Assembly: GCA_006503535.1 (NCBI GenBank)
Contig: QYRS01000006.1
Span: 1,488,001 to 1,552,000 of the forward strand
Length of the DNA: 64,000 nucleotides
Direction of reading: 5' to 3'
DNA from: Arthrinium phaeospermum
Taxonomy: Eukaryota; Ascomycota; Sordariomycetes; Amphisphaeriales; Apiosporaceae
Shown here: positions 56,137 to 64,000 of the stretch, piece after piece
Layout of the letters: the number at the start of each line of letters is the position of its first letter
Numbering within the stretch: the stretch's first letter is position 1
The notes under the pieces: model-generated
Told to the model about the DNA's origin: nothing
Seen by the model: the letters and a program-made list of their open reading frames with translations, nothing else
Databases searched by the model: none
Made by a program: the position numbers and the translations under genes

Positions 56137-57060
56137 CCCTTCATCCCTAATAAAGTTTACGTCTTTTACGGAATTGCGAAAATGTCACCTTTACTGGGGA
56201 GCTCTGGTGTGATACTTGGCTGAGCCGAAAACCTTTCGATGGTGATTTGGATCGAATGCATAAGGAGGGTTGTAAGTGTGCATCAGTACGGACGGCTGAG
56301 CAGTCTCATGTTGACGAATGCGATTTTGCCCCAACTTGAACAGGCTGCCGTTGAGGCAGAGAAGACGTGCCTACCATCATTTATCCTGTACATGTTCCGT
56401 TTTGCCAGAAGCAGTCTGCCAAAATTAAACATCCGTGGCAGAGATTTTGACACCTGAAATAGGTAGGCTTCTTCCGATTTTCGGTTTCTAGGAATGGAAA
56501 ACTGACGTTGTCGGTATGGGCGCAAACCAGAGGTACCAAAGGGATGCATGCTGCGGGCCAATCCGCTGTTTGCCGACGCAAACGGACAAAGACATGTTCT
56601 TTTGGGATTGTGATCGATTGAAGGAGTGCGTACAAAAAACTCTAAGGTAAGACACGACCATCCTTTCGCGGCCAACAATAGGAACGATTAGGTTTCGAAA
56701 CCAGTCATCCCAAAAGCTTCATTTACCCTGTCAACATTTCGGAGGGGAACAGAGAGAGACGAGACGAGACACATGCAGTCATCCGCCCATCGCGGATCCG
56801 CGGCTACGACTCACCATCCACACTGTTTCCCATTCCATCTCCAGCTCATCACCACCACTAAAACACACCCTCCGTCCGAACTACCGACTCGCGACTGCAT
56901 GATCTGAATGCGTATGATGCAACGGCCTCCCGTCATCGGAACCTGATCAAAAGCGCTCAACTTTGTTTGGACCTCCGAAGGTACTTGGCATTCTTCACTA
57001 ACAAAACAAAAACGTCCCCGTTCGCAATTCCACAGAAACAAGCCAAGAGAAACGGGCAAG
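56137..57060. other. Intergenic, 0.9 kb
   Basis: 3' flank of the HET gene and leader of the acidic-protein gene, which includes CA-rich stretches at 56840-57050. No additional gene was seen. Confidence 0.5.
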
Positions 57061-58149
57061 ATGGCAATGAAAATGACCACTGCCCAAGATGCGCACCCCA
57101 ACGTCCTCGAGGAACTCCTAGGCCCCGAGCTCCTCGACCTCCAGCGCGAAGCCACCGAGCTGCTGGACCGGAGCCTCGAGCTCGCCGACCTCATCTGGGA
57201 GCTCGAGTCCAAGTACCTCGCAAAAGCACCATGTGGATGCGGTACCTCTCTCACGCCCATTACGGAGCATAATGACGATGAGGAGTATGATTTCGAGGAG
57301 CTACCTCAGTATGACCCGAAAGGAGATGATGAGGTTGGCAGCGACGATGATGATGACGACGCCAACTACCAACTAGCAGACCTGCGCGCCGAAGCCGCCG
57401 AGCTCAACCAGCGCAGCGGCGAGGCCTGGACATTGTTCTGCGAGGAGGTCCTGGCGCGACTGTCGCCCTCGTCATCGTCCGTTGACGAAGCGGCGCTGCG
57501 GCGACCGCGGAAGGAGAAGCAGCAACAACAACGACATCTTGAACCCCGTCGCATGGAGTCAGCAAATGACTACGATAAGGAAGAAGAAGCATTCATATCC
57601 ACGACGCACACCGAGGCTGCACCGCCTTATTACGGGGATGACGATGCGCACATGGCGGAGCTCTACTGGCATTTCCCTGCTTCACCCAACGACGAGTTTG
57701 ACTTTGATGGCAATGATGACTATGCCGAAAACAGTGATGACACAGATAGAGATGGAGATGAAGAAGACGAGGAAGACGACTGCGAGTTCATGGCGTCCAT
57801 CCGCCAAGAGTACCTCGACCTCGCCGAACAGCACCTGTCATCGCAAGCCCCTCCCGAGAAGATTGCGGCGGACACATGTGCCCCTGACGCCGACGGAGAC
57901 AGCAAACCAAAACAAGCGACGGACGCGGAGGAGCTGCCCGGCCTCTTCGAGGATTTGATGGAGGGCAAGGAGGACGGCGACGAGGACTCGGGCTTCGACG
58001 AAGACGAGGCGGAGGATGGCGCGAGCTATCTACATCAGGACAGCGGATTCGTGGAGGGCGACGATACGGACAGCGATAATGAGTCCTTCAAGAGCTGTCT
58101 TGACCGATTTGACAGTTACGGTGGCGATTTCAAGTTGAAGAAGGATTAG
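57061..58149 (+). CDS. Highly acidic protein of unknown function
   Basis: A single 362-residue exon starts ATGGCAATG, with nearby in-frame ATGs. The N-terminal 60 residues form amphipathic helices (LEELLGPELLDLQREATELL). A second helical block (LADLRAEAAELNQRSGEAW, about 104-122) echoes the first. The rest alternates long Asp/Glu-rich runs (for example GDEEDEEDDCEF) with short hydrophobic patches, ending in a basic LKLKKD-like tail (FKLKKD). No known domain, signal peptide or membrane helix was recognised. Codon use and length argue for a real gene. Acidic low-complexity proteins of this type are often nuclear or chaperone-like, but that is only a possibility here. Confidence 0.65.
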   Translation: MAMKMTTAQDAHPNVLEELLGPELLDLQREATELLDRSLELADLIWELESKYLAKAPCGCGTSLTPITEHNDDEEYDFEELPQYDPKGDDEVGSDDDDDDANYQLADLRAEAAELNQRSGEAWTLFCEEVLARLSPSSSSVDEAALRRPRKEKQQQQRHLEPRRMESANDYDKEEEAFISTTHTEAAPPYYGDDDAHMAELYWHFPASPNDEFDFDGNDDYAENSDDTDRDGDEEDEEDDCEFMASIRQEYLDLAEQHLSSQAPPEKIAADTCAPDADGDSKPKQATDAEELPGLFEDLMEGKEDGDEDSGFDEDEAEDGASYLHQDSGFVEGDDTDSDNESFKSCLDRFDSYGGDFKLKKD

Positions 58150-58531
58150 AGGGATTGCATAACAAGCCGGGATACCGCACTGCAGATAGATCTGAAGACC
58201 AAGTATATTGGCAATTCATCAATTGAGTTGACAGGATCCCTTGTGACCTATTGACATCCGCTTGGATATCGAAAAATAGATGTGACGGTCCTATGTGACC
58301 GTGCAAATACATCGTAAACCTTCCCATTTTGACCACCGATCGCATGGTTTCAAAAAGCAAAGTTGCTTATCATGAATATCCCCCTCGGCGTTCGCGCAAC
58401 ATCTTGCGCTGTCCACCTCCCCAAAGTCCTTGGCATTGCCAACGACAAAGCAAATTTACTCGCCCACAGTACCATACCGAACGCCATTTACCAAAAGCTT
58501 TCATCGAAACGTCAACAGACGATCATCCATC
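58150..58531. other. Convergent 3' flanks, 382 bases
   Basis: Gap between the acidic-protein gene and the 3' end of the next minus-strand gene. No coding signal. Confidence 0.5.
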
Positions 58532-59903
58532 TCAGAATGTGGTCTGCAGCTTCGGATAATCCTTCGCGCTAGTGCCGAGATCCGCAAAGATGGCCTTAGC
58601 ATCGTCCTCGCTCAGATCCTTCATACGCTGCGCATCCTCCTCCTCGAGCTTAACGAGCTCCTCCTCAGGCTCCTCCTTGCCGTCCTTCTGGTCCTGCTTC
58701 TGGGGCTGCATCGCCTTGTCGATACCGGCGCCCTCACCGACCAGCAGGACTTGCGTGTTGACGTAGTCGAGGTGCTTGGGCGTCGTGCCGGACCAGCGGA
58801 GGGAGCGGAAGTCGTCTTTGACCCTGCACTGGAAGTTAGCGATAGTAAGAAAGAAAGATTGCGGTTGAGGGAAGCTTACTCTTGCGGGTAGTCCGGCTCA
58901 GAGGGTAGCTGCGCATATGCGGGCGGCGGGTAAGCCGGGTTGCGGGTGCTGAGGATGAAGCTGCCCTTCTCGCGAAGGCCAATATCCTTCTGGGTCTCGC
59001 CCAGCTCTTGGGGCAGCGTCAGTATGTACGCCAGATGGCTGTCGCGGCCCGTAGACGTGATCGCGTAAACGCCCTCGCCGATGGGGGTAGCAGCAGGCGA
59101 GTGCCGCGTGCCGGCGGTTTTGGTGTCGTAGTCATTCGCCGCGAGGAACTCGTCCTTGAGGGTCGCGAAGGACGCGTCCACCTTCTCGACGATGGCGAGC
59201 CACTTGTCCTGGCCGCTGAGCGGCAGCTTCTTCTTGGGGATCGCGACGAGCCGGCTGTTGCCCGCGTCGCCGATGGGGCCGTCGCCCAGCTTCCCGTCGT
59301 GCGCGATGGGGCGCAGGACCATGTAGGTGCGGGCGATATCGTCGACGCCGCTGGGTTCGTCGATGCCCACGCGGCCACGGAAGAAGAAGTATATGATGCC
59401 CTTCTCCTGGATGCTCGCGGGTACTTCGCCCTCGCGCGCCTCGGGCTCCACTGCGCCGTCGCCGTTCTCCGCACTCTTGGTCTGCTCCTTCGTCTCAGCG
59501 GCGGCGGATTGCTCCTCCTCTTTGCCGTCAGACTTGGTCTCCTGTTCGGACTTGGTCTCTTGCTCGGGCTTGGAATCTTTCTCTACCTTCTCCTCACCAG
59601 CATCAGCTTTGCCCACATCATCATTGGCGTCATCGGTCTTCTTGGTCTCATGATCTCCAGCGTCGGCACTGGTTTCACTATTGTTAGTGACGAAAGTATT
59701 AAAGCGAATGACGGGCAAACATACTCGGGCATGGATTCCTCAATGGTCATCTGTGTTTTCTCATCTTTCTCATCATCCTTCTTAGCGCGCTTTGGTGCTG
59801 GTGATGTCTTCTCTTCCATCTCATGCTTTGCGCCAGCAGCCTGTTCGGACGAACCATTGGCTTCGGGCTCCGCGTTCTTCTCGGACGAACGTGTGGAAGG
59901 CAT
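58532..59903 (-). CDS. Conserved fungal protein of unknown function with acidic, Lys/Glu-rich flanks
   Basis: Three exons, 59903-59725, 59677-58880 and 58823-58532, join in phase to 422 residues. The N-terminal 130 residues are low-complexity (Glu, Lys, Ser, Ala; KPEQETKSEQETKSDGKEEE) and include a basic APKRAKKDDEK patch that could be a nuclear signal. A conserved globular core follows (about 140-320): GIIYFFFRGRVGIDEP, YMVLRPIAHDGKLGDGPIGD, NSRLVAIPKKKLPLSG, TKTAGTRHSPAATPIGEGVY and SHLAYILTLPQELGETQ. The tail is again Glu/Lys-rich. I recall relatives of this core being labelled BTB-domain transcription factors in fungal annotations, but no BTB fold is evident to me, so I leave function open. 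The frame is intact. Confidence 0.8.
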
Positions 59904-61106
59904 CTTGGGGAAGAATGCTGGCTAAGAGGTGACTGACAATATGGAGGGGAGTAAAATGTCAAAACGAGGGTGCAATTGAAGATTGCGATGTACTCTCAGA
60001 AATTCAGTATGGGAAGATTTTATGTTTGTAAAGTTGCAAGGAAAGAGCGACGGAGGAGCGGTGCAGTATTGGGGCGCGGGCGGTTCAAGTACAAAATGGC
60101 TGGCAGTGACGAAATGTTTAGATCAGCCCTCACAATGCATGCTTCTTTTCTAGGTAGTAAAAATCACGCCTCAATCATAAGCTAACGTACGATCGCCATT
60201 TATTCCTTCCGAACCCATCACTAAACATTTTGGTGGCTGGCTGTGTGTGATATGTGACCAAAAGGAAGCTTACCCCGGATTTTGAGGCTCTGATCTGATG
60301 TCATGGATCGTCTTAGTGCCAGGTACGCCCCAGTTGCCCATCAGCTTTTGGCCGATCCTTTGGGCGCGCATTGGCTGAGACGGCACGTCAAATGGGTGAT
60401 GATGAATTGGACCCCTGGAAAATACGCGGTATTACCCACTAAACTCCCTGGGCTGAGCAAGAGCTCCAGCTGTTTGTCAGTCTGGTGCATCGCGTCGTCA
60501 AAGGAAAGGTCCCGGATACTGGCAGAAGAGAGGTCTCACTAATGATGGAAGTGGCATAGTTGGTGCTACGTTACGGTATTGATACGGGACAGCAAATTTG
60601 ATTGACAACGAAACCAGACGTGTTCGTTGGCCGACTGCCTGCTGCAGGTCTTAATTGAAATGCACCTCTAACGATGCATGTCTTACACTGCCCAAGCCAC
60701 ATTTTCAACAAGGAAAGCAACTTCCTAAATCACATTCTCATCTGCAGCAGGCCGTCAGGGAACAAAGAAGAATTGTACCGATCTTGCAGTCAATTATCTT
60801 GATCATTGGTCATGGCCCGGCAAGCTCATGTGCGCTTTTCCCATACGATGAAAATATCCGGCCACGACGCCTCTCAGCACAACATAGCTTGAGCTCCCCA
60901 ACGCAGACTTATCCTTCTGGACGAAATTTGGCTTACTGCCGGCAAATGACAACCCCCAGTGCATGTCTACACGACAGGGTCGGCCTGATTCTAAAGAAAC
61001 CACTCCATCATTGCCCTCAACCAGGGGGGCTCATGACTTACAGGTGTGGGTTGGGTATCATTGAAAACATTATCCGCTGCATATGGAGGTAGATATATAA
61101 AAAACC
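59904..61106. other. Intergenic, 1.2 kb
   Basis: Promoter side of the preceding gene and 3' flank of the F-box gene. The short ORFs lack domains; nothing else was seen. Confidence 0.5.
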
Positions 61107-62993
61107 TCAAGTAAAATCGTAAACCATCAAGCTCTCTCTGCCTTGACTGGACTCTTTCAAAACGATGACCATTTCGTCGTCAAACCCGACCCAGTTCCGC
61201 TTCTCATCAAATGCGGCAAGAGCAATCCTATCTGGTCGAGTATTTGGGTTACTTGAAACATTCGGTCGGACCTCGATACTCCTGGCCTCCGCCCGACCCT
61301 CGAGCTCCCAGACGCGAATCTCCTCACCACGACAGCTGACGCTGACGGCCTTCCCGCGCGACGTGATCTCGGCGTCGCTGATGCCCGAGGTGTGGCCCCA
61401 GAGCCGGATGCCGGGCGAGACGGAGAGCGAGGTGGCGTTGGACGTGCAGAGATGAAGTATTAATGTGTTATCGGGTAAGGTAGCGAGAAGATAGGGGTGG
61501 TTGTAGCAGATGTTCGTAGGACCATCGTCTGCATGCCTGCTAGATCCATTGACCCCAGACGCGGTCGCTGGCCGTGCCGGTGAAGATGGCGGCGATAGCA
61601 CCTGCGAGGGCGAAGATCGTATGGGCGGGGAATACGCGATGCGCGTAGTGGTAATATCGGGCGTCGTTTTCGTTCCTGAGGACGAGACCCGTAGGTGAAG
61701 ATCCTGGATACCTAGTGACCATCCTTGTAATGTGGAAAATGTGTAGGCGATCGACGCTATCGTGGTGCTTGCCGTTTTGCGTATGGAAAGCGCTAAAGGG
61801 GCTCTTGAAGTGTGCGACTTGAGCGAAGTAAGCAGTAACGGTGCTCGGAGAAGCTCTGAGTGTGCATTCTCTCTTCGAGACTTCTTAGAACCGGGAACAT
61901 CTCCACCAACTTCATTCTCTTCAATCCGACTTGGAGTTTCCGGTAGTATATTGATCGATCCCGTAGTCGGTCTATCTTGCGTCGGCGTAGTTTTATGCAC
62001 TCCGCCGACAGTGTCGAATGTGTAAAGTGATATCAATACCGATTCGGTGGCCGTTAACAGGTAAGGATGGGAGTATGCAATTCCGACCAGCTCGCCGTTG
62101 GTGGATTTCTCATGTCGGTACTTTCGTATTAATTCGTTCTTGCTGATATCCAGCCTCCAGACGCCGAAGCTACCGTCGTCAAACCCCACGGCCACATTCA
62201 AAACTCTAGAATGCAGTTCCTGATCGTCAATAGCCAGGCAGCTCGGTGACACCGGGCTCGACGACTCGGGCTCGAGCAAGGTGATCTGCGCGACCAGCTC
62301 CTTTGTCCTCAAATCCCAGGCGCGCAAACCCGACGCAAGATCGGCTGTGACGGCCACGCCCTCAGATATCTTTACGAGCATCGGTCGCGCCGATGGCGCA
62401 ATCTCTCTTCCTTCTTCTTCCTCTGTTATTGTGTTGGCAGCCGTCTTGTGGCCGCCGACATGTAGCTCCTCGACCGCGGCTTTCCCCTTCGACCAATTAT
62501 GTCGTAGCTTGTACTGCCCCTTCCAATCCCGGGACGACGAAGGGCGATCGACGACGCCGCCATCTCCACCGCCGTTCTTGTCGTTATTATTGCTGCGCAT
62601 GTCGACCCAGCCGCCCCTCCTCCCGTCGGCCCATATGGCGCGACGCGACGAGTAGTGCAGCTTGCCCTCGCGAGCGGAGCCATTGCGAAAGCCCGGGATG
62701 CGCAGGGCCCGCGGCAGCACGAAGCGGCTATAGTACAGCCGCTTCCATAGCTGGGAGTCCTCGGCGAGGCGGTGGAACCGGCGCGAGACGGGCGCGACGT
62801 TGAGGAGGGACGAAAGGGGCAGGCATGTGAGGATGCGCACGAGGAGCTCGTCGGAGAGCGGCGAGAGGTGATCGCGACGGCGGCGGGGAGCGGTTGCGAG
62901 CCGAGGTCGCTTGGGGTTCGGGGTCGTGGGAACGTCGTTTTCGTTGTCGCTCGCTTCTGCGACTGGGAATAGCTTTCGCTTTTGAGGAGGCAT
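61107..62993 (-). CDS. F-box protein with degenerate WD40-type repeats
   Basis: A single exon of 628 residues. The start is the ATG at 62993 (MPPQKRKLF); the frame is open further upstream only to a GTG. A basic N-terminus (PKRPRLATAPRRRRD) precedes an F-box at about residues 43-92 (LSPLSDELLVRILTCLPLSS, QLWKRLYYSRF). The remainder contains degenerate beta-propeller repeats: VAVTADLASGLRAWDLRTKE, VAVGFDDGSFGVWRLD, then IRLWGHTSGISDAEI and VSVSCRGEEIRVWELEGR. The architecture is that of an SCF substrate receptor, where the F-box binds Skp1 and the propeller binds the target. Two low-complexity inserts (Asn/Gly/Asp and Ser/Pro) interrupt it. The target is unknown; the frame is intact. Confidence 0.83.
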   Translation of the reverse strand: MPPQKRKLFPVAEASDNENDVPTTPNPKRPRLATAPRRRRDHLSPLSDELLVRILTCLPLSSLLNVAPVSRRFHRLAEDSQLWKRLYYSRFVLPRALRIPGFRNGSAREGKLHYSSRRAIWADGRRGGWVDMRSNNNDKNGGGDGGVVDRPSSSRDWKGQYKLRHNWSKGKAAVEELHVGGHKTAANTITEEEEGREIAPSARPMLVKISEGVAVTADLASGLRAWDLRTKELVAQITLLEPESSSPVSPSCLAIDDQELHSRVLNVAVGFDDGSFGVWRLDISKNELIRKYRHEKSTNGELVGIAYSHPYLLTATESVLISLYTFDTVGGVHKTTPTQDRPTTGSINILPETPSRIEENEVGGDVPGSKKSRRENAHSELLRAPLLLTSLKSHTSRAPLALSIRKTASTTIASIAYTFSTLQGWSLGIQDLHLRVSSSGTKTTPDITTTRIAYSPPIRSSPSQVLSPPSSPARPATASGVNGSSRHADDGPTNICYNHPYLLATLPDNTLILHLCTSNATSLSVSPGIRLWGHTSGISDAEITSRGKAVSVSCRGEEIRVWELEGRAEARSIEVRPNVSSNPNTRPDRIALAAFDEKRNWVGFDDEMVIVLKESSQGRESLMVYDFT

Positions 62994-64000
62994 GCTCACC
63001 AAGTGAAAAGAGATCACCTCCGGTTGGTAGAAAGAAGTCGCAAGAACCACATGCACAAAGCACCAAGTTACAAAGGGTTCTCGAGATAGGTATCGAGTTG
63101 TCGCCCACTATGCGCTGCAGCTGCACCCGGACACCCAGACTTTAGTGGCTTTTAGTGGGCGTTGGCATGGTGGCGGTGATTGGGAACGCTCGGGGTTTGC
63201 GGAGATACAGACCGCGACCGAGATTCAACCGCGTCAACAACCGTCAATCAATTCACATTTGCTGTTGCTTCCTCTGCCTTCCATGTTCCCCAGCAGCATC
63301 CCACAACAGCCCCGGATGCTTGCTTCCCGTTCACCCTGGCTACGATCAAGATAGAATAGGCTCCATATCAATCGGTCAAAGATGGTAGCGTGGATGTCTT
63401 CTGGATGTCCTACTACACCGACTTGCGTTGTGCCTGTCGATCCTTTTACTAAGTAAGTATCGGGCGTTGCTATCCACTTTCCGAAATATGACCTCAGTCT
63501 TGAAGCCCGACCAACGGGTCGTCCCATGTCTTGCCCGCCTTTTCACAGCCTCAGTCGTCCAGTGTTTGTGTAAATTCTTTTGTTTAGCATCAGGTACAGT
63601 CAGTGGCTCCATCTTAACGGCGGCGCTTGCTATGGAGTGCACAACAGCATCTTGGTCTGGACCTCTAAGGAGACACTGTTCGACTGCAGCTATATCAGGT
63701 GGGGGGATGGAGGGTACAGATAGCACCATGGGCCATCTTGGGTCGTGAGATTGAATGAAAAGGGATGAACCACTCACCACTGACGGTCCAGACCGGCTTT
63801 GTCGAATGTCGGGATTTGCGAACCGCCAATGGACCGTCCATGGTAGGGGCCAATTGATTGGGAACAGTGGCTTCGCTTATGCAGTGTTCACCCAAACTCC
63901 CCTGCTCACGGATGCAGCCCGTTCACCCGACTCCCCGTCAGCGTGGTTGTCCAACAGCGACGGCTGTACAAAAACGTTCCTGGCATCTCGATCACGCCCA
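62994..64000. other. Right end, 1.0 kb, possible unresolved minus-strand gene fragment
   Basis: The first part is the promoter of the F-box gene. From about 63376 to 63895 two overlapping minus-strand open frames (reading DPRWPMVLSVPSIPPPDIAA and MDGPLAVRKSRHSTKPVW) have a mildly protein-like look and could be exons separated by an intron with a GTGAGT donor near 63774. No domain was recognised and the gene, if real, cannot be delimited from this window. Confidence 0.25.

Noticed and set aside
62994..63056. Upstream extension of the F-box/WD-like protein
   Set aside because: The frame is open but its first codon is GTG; the ATG at 62993 begins the basic N-terminus expected for this protein.
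1..64000. A biosynthetic gene cluster centred on the P450, monooxygenase and transporter
   Set aside because: There is no polyketide synthase, peptide synthetase, terpene cyclase or cluster regulator, the P450 is broken, and the oxidative genes are more than 10 kb apart with unrelated genes between.

Overview
This window looks like a chromosome segment of a filamentous ascomycete, most likely a Sordariomycete. The evidence is: genes split by short introns with GTANGT-type donors and CTAAC/CTGAC branch points; GC-rich coding sequence with long intergenic gaps; fungus-specific families (HET domain, ankyrin/CorA-like, Fig1, 2EXR, fungal rhodopsin-type 7TM, SRR1, hybrid histidine kinase, tyrosinase); and one sharply bounded, extremely AT-rich non-coding island of the kind left by repeat-induced point mutation (RIP). 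No tRNA, rRNA or CRISPR array was recognised.

Layout. 0-9 kb: an ankyrin-repeat/CorA-like membrane protein (its C-terminus runs off the left edge), a divergently transcribed Fig1-type four-TM protein, a 2EXR protein, a second CorA-like membrane protein and a zinc-free MDR oxidoreductase. 10-13 kb: a PA-TM-RING ubiquitin ligase. 13-16.7 kb: gene-free, holding the AT island (about 14431-15082). 16.8-19.7 kb: a GNAT acetyltransferase converging on an MFS sugar transporter. 21.7-30 kb: a decayed cytochrome P450, a possible solo LTR, then an SRR1-like gene, an SDR and an FBXO21-like F-box gene, each with an apparent frameshift. 30.5-38.4 kb: a small secreted protein, a six-exon flavin (Baeyer-Villiger type) monooxygenase and a seven-exon 7TM protein. 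41.7-44.2 kb: tyrosinase tail-to-tail with an eight-cysteine secreted protein. 45.7-56.1 kb: two HET-domain genes on either side of a hybrid histidine kinase. 57-63 kb: a very acidic protein, a conserved protein of unknown function and an F-box/WD-like protein.

The genes do not form an obvious biosynthetic cluster or operon-like unit. The coherent themes are membrane and cell-fusion functions at the left, self/non-self and signalling genes (HET, histidine kinase) at 46-56 kb, and oxidative enzymes in the middle.

An important caveat concerns frame breaks. In several otherwise well-conserved genes (SDR, FBXO21-like, tyrosinase, first HET, first break in SRR1) the reading frame breaks by one missing base inside or next to a short G/C run, and adding one base restores family-like sequence on both sides. 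This looks more like consensus error than decay. The P450 is different: it has losses, gains, a nonsense codon and a damaged-looking splice donor, and is probably a true pseudogene. I found no clearly new multi-gene system. The best candidates for a second look are listed as findings.
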